Assembly (NCBI RefSeq): GCF_000003605.2
Contig: NW_003112976.1
Coordinates: forward strand, 75,831 to 102,709
DNA: 26,879 nucleotides
Direction: 5' to 3'
Origin: Saccoglossus kowalevskii
Taxonomy: Eukaryota; Hemichordata; Enteropneusta; Harrimaniidae
Positions 19,561-26,879 of the stretch are shown here, one piece after another. The position numbers and the translations under genes were made by a program. Position 1 is the stretch's first letter; each line of letters begins with the position of its first letter. Below the pieces are notes generated by a model. The model searched no databases. It was not told where the DNA came from and saw only the letters and a list, made by a program, of their open reading frames with translations.

Positions 19561-20452
19561 CGTCTGATTTAAGAGATGAATATTAAATCTGTAGTCATTA
19601 TTTGTACTTCATGCTTCCAAAAATACCCATGGCACACAATTGTTTTCAAAGATTTATTGATTACCTATTGCGATTGCTACCATATTTCTGTATCATATTA
19701 ACATTTCATTTTTTGTGAATTACGTATTTACAGAAAATAAATCTATACTGATTGTGTTTGTGACTTTGCATTCCCAGTCAGCATGATCCAAATGAATTGA
19801 ATACAAACATAGCCACCCACTTAATTGCAATTACCTAGTTAGTTTTAACGCACATTAATCTGCTAGAAAGCTATTCCATGTGATTGATTGATGACACCGG
19901 TCACTTTAAGCATGTCCTAGTCTCCATTAATTGAGATAGATTGACTCGTTTTTGAGAGCAGTAAAAAACAGGATAGTTGTGTGATTGGTACCATTGCTAG
20001 ATGAGGATACATAGGTGGTTGTGTATAGACCCCTGAGATGGGGTTATGTGTAGGGTCTTAAACCGCATACAGTATGTTCTCTGATTCTAATGTAAATCAA
20101 AAATTGTTTTAACTGAGATGTTATTTGTAGCAAGTGTCTTTCTCATTGCTAACTCAATGTAGTGGTACGCTTGGATATCAAATATGATCCAGTTCTGATT
20201 TACACAATTTGATAAACTCTGACTAGTCAATGAATTAACTGATTTGTAAAAATGAACTATTCTGTGTTTCCTTCCCTCCATAATAATGAAATCTACCTGT
20301 GAGCCTGACATAGCTCATATTTTCACTGATCTAGGGGGTCTTCTATGTAACTATGTTTATTTCCACTGACTGATGTCTTTTTTAGCTTTCATTACATTCC
20401 TGCTCTGCTCTGTTCTGTGAATGTAAAACTTGTGTTAATATACTTTGCCTAG
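19561..20452. other. Non-coding stretch, nothing firm
   Basis: AT-rich sequence with only chance ORFs (for example the minus-strand ORF at 20311-20087, 74 codons, no recognisable product). Confidence 0.5.
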
Positions 20453-20562
20453 CCTGCATTGCTAATCTGTGTGTTTTCTTTTCCTGTACTTATTTTGTTT
20501 TTTTACATATGTATTTCCATGACAATTATGCCAATCACTGCATGCTTGGAACATCCCCATTG
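20453..20562 (+). CDS. Candidate fourth exon of the large gene (uncertain)
   Basis: It is bounded by TTTGCCTAG (AG at 20451-20452) and a very good donor, CATTG|GTGAGT, at 20563. There is no AG in between. Entered in phase 1, as exon 3 would require, it is open for all 110 nt and leaves in phase 0, as the next candidate exon requires. The first half translates a T-rich tract (CVFF, YFVFL) and looks intronic. The second half (FHDNYANHCMLGTSPL) looks more protein-like. A real exon might use a different acceptor. The phase agreement at both ends is the main support. Confidence 0.2.
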
Positions 20563-20837
20563 GTGAGTATATAAGTTTCATTTGAATTTTTTGACTGACA
20601 GTTTTGCTTTGTCCCGCCTCCGTATATGTCGACGTCTACCCTAGCTTAGTGTTGCACGATGTGTCAACAAATTCCCAGTGTTTTCACATTATCCTGAGTC
20701 ACAGTCGCAGCTGTGTTTTAATTTTCCTTGGAAATAAACACACAAGCTTTGCTGAAGATGTGAAAACCCAAAACTCAATAATTCTCTACTGGGATTTATT
20801 ATACTGTGAGACATGTAGCCTGGATTAATTTCCTCAG

Positions 20838-20898
20838 GAAATGATTCGTTATACCTTGGTTCCCGTTATTGAGTATGATTATGAAGAAACAGTGGACG
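20838..20898 (+). CDS. Candidate downstream exon of the large gene (uncertain)
   Basis: The acceptor TTTCCTCAG ends at 20837, and the donor GGACG|GTAACG is weaker than usual at its fifth base. Only phase 0 is open; the other two phases hit a stop. It reads EMIRYTLVPVIEYDYEETVD plus one base (61 nt, leaves phase 1). The residue mix, acidic with Tyr and evenly distributed, is unlike translated AT-rich intron. It lies about 8.3 kb after exon 3 on the same strand. Whether it belongs to that gene or to another is not proven. Confidence 0.35.
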
Positions 20899-23800
20899 GT
20901 AACGTTATTATTTATATTTTACTTAGTCTTTTCATGTTCCTCTCCTCATCTCTTCCATTCATCATTGCTTGTGTCTCATTTCTTCTGCACTTTGTCAATT
21001 TCTTGTTTTTGAAACTATTTGTTTTGTATTTTTATACTGAAATTTTGAACTGTTTCCTTGTTCTATGTGGTATGTATTTGTGAGTGTATGTGTATTCTTT
21101 TCAGATTGCTTAATGGAACTTTTTTTCTTAAACTGAAATAGATGACATGTCTGTTTGTGGCATTATTTTTTACCTGAAATGGCAGAATGAACTACTACTG
21201 ATGTATTTTATTACTGTTGTGAAAGTTATACAGTTAGAAATATTTGTAAGATTTGACACTTTTGATGTGCAATACAGCTGTATTCACCAGGCAATAATGG
21301 GAGTATGGATTGCTTACTTCCTAGTATTTTGCAGCAAATAATGATTTGCTATTAGAAAAGATGCGTTTACATGGCAGGATTTGGCCAGTGCCCTGGTTGA
21401 CTGCTGTCTCCCTTATTTTGTGCCTAAATATCTAATATATTGTTGTGGAAATCCAATGTTTTTATCTCCACCCACTCCTGCTTTGAGAATTATTGAAATT
21501 CAATGTCTCCCCTCAGTATATGCATAAATTGCTATAATTCCATCGAATCAATGTTTCAATAATACCTTTTGTATAAAACTATAAGTAATATACTGTGATC
21601 GTAAGAAGTTGCATTTACTTAATTGCATTCCTGCTTTTATCAGTCTGTACGTAGTACATTACAGATGATGCTACACCATATCTCTGTACATTATTGGGTA
21701 TATGGATACCTGTCACATAGCAAGAAGGACTGTTTGTGGTATTTCAATCACTAGGTCCCAGTTACCACCATTGCACTGTCCTGTGTTCATCTTTTGATGA
21801 CTGATGACTATATGCTTACACCTGATACTATTGTCTGTGCAGTGTACTTAACCACATTATTTGTTTACTCGTATTATGTTAATGTTTAATCACTAACAGG
21901 AACCTATTACCAATCTAATTAAATCGTAATACCCCTGTGCTGAAAATGTCTGTAATCTTTCTCCTTCAGTGAGCCATCTGTATATTCAGTGTAATTTTTA
22001 CTCAAGTATTCTAAAGTAGTCTAGTTTTTTAATGAACCTTGGCAAGTAACTATGACAGGAGCTATTTATTTCATACATCTGTTTTTACATTTTTTATCCA
22101 TTCTTTCCCTGATTATGCCTTGGGTTGGTCACAACCCACATGTCATGTCTGATTAGTTTTATACAGTAGGTGATAATTTAATCTGTGGAATAGACATTAC
22201 AAGCAGTAGATGTAAATCAGCTTATAACCTTTTCCATTTTCTTATTATTCTTGCTGATCACATTTTGTTCTTTCTAGCAATATACCAGTGATCATCAATG
22301 CGTTAACATCCTCTCTAATTATTGACCCATAAGTCATCAGGTCACTGGTTCACAGACTTAGAAATCTATTTTACAGTCTGTAATCTCTTTCACCAAAGTT
22401 AATCACTTTTCACTAGGCTTGACATTTGCAATATGAATGAATACGTACAAGTTTTGAAATTTTCACTCTTCATAGTCTTCTGTAGATGAAAAATATGTAT
22501 TGTGATTTTACTTCACTTCACTTTTCAATTGCAACTCATGTCTAAGCACCTTAATTACAGTTGCAAGTTAAACCAAACTCTGCTAAGTATTTGTAAATGT
22601 ATATATCAGTTCTTGGCTATGATTTGCAAATCTGCAATTTAAATTTTCAGGGCCTCAGGTTGAGAATACATTAGTGTTGTGGCAGGCAGTCACCATTAGT
22701 ATGGGCTATTTCTTGTATGTATCTAGTCTACATCCTTCTACCTTCTAACTAATCTGCATAACACATTTTTAGCGTATTTATGCAAGATTTCTGTTTATGT
22801 TATAATATTCATTGAATTCCAGAAATGTGACAGATCTGTCACTGTGTGCTGTCTGGTATCATTGTATTTGCTCCGTTAGTAGCGCATACAATGTACTTGG
22901 TATGACTATCAAACATGATTCACATCAGTAAACATCCATTAACAGATTAAAGTTGGTACAAAGTCAAGTCAAAATGCTGTTTTATTAACGTTTGAATGGC
23001 TGCCGTTCATTTTTTGCCAAATAAATAACATAACATTCCAACATGTCATCCACTATTTTTCTATTTCTATTATCCATTTCATTCAAACTTTGTATTGACA
23101 GCACTCACCAAAGCTTTAAAAAGTCTAACTGATAGCCATGTTGATTTTATGTGTGTCTAAGGAATACCACTGGTGACTAATTTTTTTTTAAATAAAATTT
23201 AAAAAACTGGCAGATTTTTAATGGTTTGTTTTCTTTTCGCTGACACAGCTTCGCTTTAACTTTGGTAAAAAAGTAAAAAAATTCTAGTGCTTGTCAATTG
23301 TTTTGTCTCAATAATTATAAGCACAAATTTAAATTTGAATGTTATTATTAGCTCTGTTAATCTGGTGCATATTCATGATAGATCATCTCATACATATTCA
23401 TGATTGACACACAGTCATTCACCATACACTAAAATAAGGTTGTTTGTTTAGAGATGATCATAGCTAACATACGGTAACAATAGATATGTGTGTGTATACT
23501 ATATGCACACACACATTTTTAGTGCATTTTAGTTTTCATTTTATTCCCTTTTTTGAGAATCTACACCATGTAAACTAGATAATGACTGAAAAAAAAGGTG
23601 AGTGCACGTGGCATTTATTCCAAATACTATAACCATATGGTTCTGTATGATAAGTGGTAGATTGATAGTTAAACAGTGTGAAATCCACCAGTAGATATAT
23701 TTGCTATATTTTCTGCTTTGTAAAAACAAATTTCATTCTGGTAAAATATGTCTTTTGCAAATTGGTATAATTGAGTTTTTCATTGGTGTCTGCTGCTGAT

Positions 23801-24244
23801 CTGTTTCTATGGTACAGTAGTTGTGATAGACTAACAATATATGAAGGACTGTTTGTCACTTTGTTTGCTATATTACTGGTCATGACATGCATCAATCATT
23901 AAATTTATAATATGATTGCTTTAGTTGAGAGTGGATAAATATTATACACAAATATAATAGTATAAATTTGTTATATTTTAAATTGATAGAAAATCGGGTC
24001 AGTATTTGTGCCATTATTTTCTGTACTATATTTAGCATATGTTAGGGTAGTCACTACTGGCATGTCATATTTTCACAATGCACAGTGATGCGCTTCACTA
24101 ACCTTGCATCCCCTGATGGCTTAAACAGACATGGAGTAACAATTGTGGGAATTGTCTGTGAGCTCTAGAGAGTGGCTCAACAATACTTGAGTTCTCAGAG
24201 AACAAGACATATTTATATTCAATCCCCTATTCAGTATGATAGTG
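20899..24244. other. Long non-coding stretch
   Basis: AT-rich, probably intron or 3' flank. Short ORFs such as 21147-21341 are hydrophobic readings of T-rich sequence without convincing splice sites. A 31-bp stem-loop at 23486-23516 has perfect 10-bp (TG)n/(CA)n arms around an 11-base loop. Two TCATACATATTCATGAT-like blocks occur at about 23370 and 23390. Nothing else is supported. Confidence 0.5.
24238..24244. repeat. Target-site duplication, left copy
   Basis: GATAGTG directly abuts the left terminal repeat and is repeated exactly at 25185-25191 after the right one. Confidence 0.8.
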
Positions 24245-25184
24245 CATGGAGGTAAAAAGAGAAGGAGTCACAGCCAAAATAATCCTTCTAAACTTCTTTT
24301 GTTTTAGACAAGTTTAATCCTATAATTCCCTTTGTCTTATCGTCCTTTCACCCCAGGATCGTCGCCGACGCGTCATTTACTCTCAAGCGTTGCTGCGCAC
24401 AGTACACATTCCAAGGTCTTGTTTTATGGTGTCGCAGTAAATGTCAAAGGACATAAAGCATGCGCAGATCTTTTATACGTAGAGGAATCGTGTTTGTGAG
24501 AACGGGAAAGTTGGAATTTTGAAAATCAGAGAATTTCTTGTTAAGTTTATGTAATTTTTTCGTTTTTCAGCACATTTTCCGTTGTAGTTTGAATCAGCAA
24601 TATTGCAATGTTTCGAAACCTTGCTAGTACTGTTTTTTAGTCCACAATAAAGCTTGTTTAATGATCTTTGCAATGGTGCATGGCATGGACCGCACCGCGT
24701 TGTACCAGAGACTGAATTTTGAGGTTCGAAATGACGCTTTTTGAAATTTATATCCCTTGTATGTCCTACTTCCTACGACAGTGCGTCAACAAGAAATTCG
24801 CTGCATTTTTTTGTTTTCGAGCAATCGTTTCGTTCACAGCATATGGAAAACAATATTTCGTCTGTAATATGCTCTTCGATTTCGTTTACGTCTTCTGAAT
24901 TGAAGGACATAGCAGTTTCAGCATCATAGTCAAACTCGTGCGCATTATCGATCGTCGCCATATTTGTTTATAAGAATTTGACAGAATTGTCACGAAAATC
25001 ACCGAGTGCTGCCGAAGGCGTTGGTAGTATGCTAATTCACGGTAATCTTCACTGCGCTTAGAGGAAACTGTCCTCCTTGATCCGTTCGGCAAATAAACTC
25101 CCTGATCTATGTACAAACAGCGGCGACCATCCTGGTACCTTTGATCTAAGCTTGGCTGTGACTCCTTCTCTTTTTACCTCCATG
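24245..25184. mobile_element. 940-bp DNA transposon with 33-bp perfect terminal inverted repeats
   Basis: 24245-24277 and 25152-25184 are exact reverse complements over 33 bp, beginning CATGGAGGTAAAAAG. GATAGTG flanks both ends as a 7-bp target duplication. A subterminal inverted repeat of 15 bp (14 matching) lies at 24353-24367 and 25121-25135. The inside is richer in CG than the flanks, as in a recent arrival. Minus-strand ORFs are short. One starts at 24961 with a good context (AATATGGCGACG) and reads 62 acidic residues (MATIDNAHEFDYD...), possibly the N-terminal stub of a lost transposase. The perfect ends suggest recent movement by a transposase supplied elsewhere. The superfamily is open: 7-bp duplication, CATG start and subterminal repeats recall P-type elements, but hAT or others are possible. 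Confidence 0.9.
24773..24961 (-). pseudogene. Short acidic ORF inside the DNA transposon
   Basis: 62 codons from an ATG at 24961 in good context to a TAG at 24773. It is acidic (SEDVNEIEEHITDE) with Cys-Cys and Cys residues near the end (ICCERNDCSKTKKC). No domain is recognised. A possible splice donor (GAAGAC|GTAAAC) occurs within it. It may be the remnant first exon of the element's transposase or an unrelated captured piece. No catalytic region is present in the element. Confidence 0.25.
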
Positions 25185-25191
25185 GATAGTG

Positions 25192-26373
25192 GTTTTGTGA
25201 ATATTCATACCTCCTCATTGACTGGGAAAACACTTAATATTTTGCAAATTTTTTTTTTAGTTATCTCAATATACTTCCAGTATTTTATCCTATTGGTCTG
25301 TATGAATTTTTCATATTAACACTTTCATGAGTGTTTTAATGAAAGCCTTGCTTAATATCAACTGCCAATATTTACTTGTTTCTGTTATTATAACTTATGT
25401 CTCTATTAGGTATTAATGTTTGAATTGTGAATGGTCTATTTAATAATAAAATTCATCTGACAACAATTACCGTACTGTAACAATAATATCTGCCACAAAC
25501 TGCAGATGTTTGAGTTTATAACCTTGTTGTCAAATGCTAATATATCTATTTTTACTTTGCCCTTAATGATAATAAATATGAGTATTAGGGAGTAAATGAT
25601 GTTGCCACTATAATTTTAAAGTTTGTACCAACTTATTTTCTAACTTGGATAGCTGAGTATTAACCATTTGAGTGCAATATGTTTTTCTGCCCAGATTTTG
25701 TCTGTTTTTGCATATTTTCAATTTTTTTTTTCTATTGTAAAACCAAATAGACATAATTTCCTATTAGCTACATGTCTTGATCATTGGTAAAATATGTAAA
25801 AAAATATGTGGGTTTTATTTGTGAATGGTGACAACAGTTGTACCAGTATACTTAATAATGTTATATTGAACCAAAATAGTCTTGTAATATGGTATACAAT
25901 TATGATGATAGTTTTGAAATGGCTTAAAAATGAATTTTGGGTTGCACTGCAAAATAACTGACTCTTCACCCCATCACTGCAAAATCAGTTACTCTTATTT
26001 GATTAATTGCTTCGAGATTTATTTTCTTTCAGCTGTGATGTGTTTTTTTTAAACACTAAACCTTTATTAAATTATGTTACATAAATTATTCCATTCTTTC
26101 TTTGGGAAAGTTTGATTGTGCAATAACAAAAATTCATACTGCTTAAATAGGCAATAATTTACAAATGCAATTGCTACCACTCTAGTTGATTAAATAAGGA
26201 TCTGTTAAAACTATTTGAATACAATGCTGATTTTAAAATTGGATAGGGTTACCAAATTTATTTTGTTAAATACCTAATGAATTGCAGGTATACTCCTGGG
26301 AAATGGTCAGAGTTTTTCTGTTGAGAGCTGAGTTAATAGATTGCAAAGTTGTATTTAGAAAACTGATATTGAC
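25192..26373. other. Non-coding stretch, nothing firm
   Basis: Begins with the last bases after the target duplication and is AT-rich throughout. Several T/A homopolymer runs are present. No exon or repeat was recognised. Confidence 0.5.
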
Positions 26374-26376
26374 TTA

Positions 26377-26825
26377 GGGACGACGTCAAAAGATCGATGT
26401 CTGATAAAAAACTTATTTCCTTTAGTTTGGGGATGGGGGGTTTTGACCTCAAAAAGTTTCCATCCTCCAAAAACGTTTTTTTTAATTTTTCAATGAAGTC
26501 AAACAAATCTTGGAGTATTTGTAGTTCGTTTTTTTTCTATCCAATCATGGACAGAAATAAACGAAAAGGGAAAAAAACAGAAAAATGGTTTGGTTCGTAT
26601 GTAAATCTGTGCATCAAATGAGGTGCATTTGTAAAATCTGTTTACACCCACCCGACAACCAACTGCTATGCAATACTACTGTCCGATTATCAATTTGTAT
26701 TTAATGGTGAATGTAGTCTCACGCCATGACCAATATTTATCAATTAAGTTTCAGTGGGGGGGGTTTGGAAAAAAACTAAAGGAATTAAGTTTTTTTATCC
26801 GACATTGATCCTTTGACGTCATCCC
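26377..26825. mobile_element. PIF/Harbinger-like MITE, 449 bp
   Basis: Imperfect terminal inverted repeats of about 55 bp. The left arm, GGGACGACGTCAAAAGATC and on to about 26430, matches the reverse complement of the right arm ending GACGTCATCCC. Both arms continue through GATGTC, GATAAAAAA, CTTA, TTCCTTTAGTTT. TTA lies directly outside each end (26374-26376 and 26826-26828), the 3-bp TWA duplication typical of PIF/Harbinger elements, which also tend to begin with GG. The inside encodes no transposase. The ORF at 26397-26621 is chance. G runs lie just inside both arms (GGGGATGGGGGG and eight or more G at 26756-26763). Confidence 0.75.
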
Positions 26826-26879
26826 TTAGATGTGGGAATCTGTTCTAAATCTATTACTGGTCTAAAAATTGAAGGATCC

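Noticed and set aside
20604-20828. 74-codon + strand ORF before the candidate exon
   Set aside because: It has no ATG at its start, ends in a stop just before the acceptor and is not in a frame that splices sensibly.
21142-21341. Possible exon DDMSVCGIIFYLKW...
   Set aside because: Open in the needed phase, but the acceptor (TGAAATAG) is poor and the hydrophobic product is typical of translated T-rich intron.
24721-24740. tRNA B-box-like GGTTCGAA
   Set aside because: The match stops short of the B-box consensus and no cloverleaf or A box is present.

Overview
This is eukaryotic nuclear DNA. It is AT-rich and intron-bearing, and it is crowded with diverged repeats, microsatellites and short inverted-repeat transposons. 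The base composition, the GT-AG introns, the frequent TACATGTA-like words, a LINE remnant and several MITEs suggest an invertebrate animal, probably marine. The phylum cannot be settled from the sequence. A run of exactly 50 N (13077-13126) marks an assembly gap.

The window holds one confident gene, on the + strand. It has a giant exon (ORF from 6055, donor at 9897), a second exon (10786-11050) and a small third exon (12538-12583). The phases join without a break: 2, then 0, then 1. A phase-compatible but uncertain continuation lies about 8 kb downstream (20453-20562, then 20838-20898). The roughly 1,385 predicted residues are mostly low-complexity and probably disordered: an acidic N-terminal third with repeated SQ-x-E/N-D motifs, a polar middle, a Ser/Pro-rich basic stretch and a charged helical end. 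I do not recognise the family. The gene may begin upstream of the window and probably continues downstream.

Region by region. 1-5000 is a field of hairpin-headed, tandemly organised repeats in four related families (A-D), with a Tc1/mariner-like MITE inserted in one of them at about 3504-3719. 5000-6037 is mostly featureless and ends in a (TA)n/(CA)n tract and a splice acceptor. 6055-12583 carries the exons. Intron 1 holds a 104-bp foldback element. Intron 2 holds the most unusual locus: a CCAAT/TATA-like start, a 106-codon ORF of unknown nature, and a histone-type 3' hairpin followed by a purine-rich element. 12584-17740 is intronic or intergenic, with a (CT)25 tract, the gap, more family A and B repeats and a 16-bp minisatellite rich in CG. 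17742-19560 is a decayed minus-strand LINE that has lost its reverse transcriptase core.

20899-24244 shows little. 24245-25184 is a 940-bp DNA transposon with perfect 33-bp terminal inverted repeats, a 7-bp target duplication and subterminal inverted repeats. 26377-26825 is a PIF/Harbinger-like MITE flanked by TTA.

No operon, CRISPR array, tRNA or rRNA gene was seen. The gene and the repeats share no evident function. The repeats are mainly intron and flank content.
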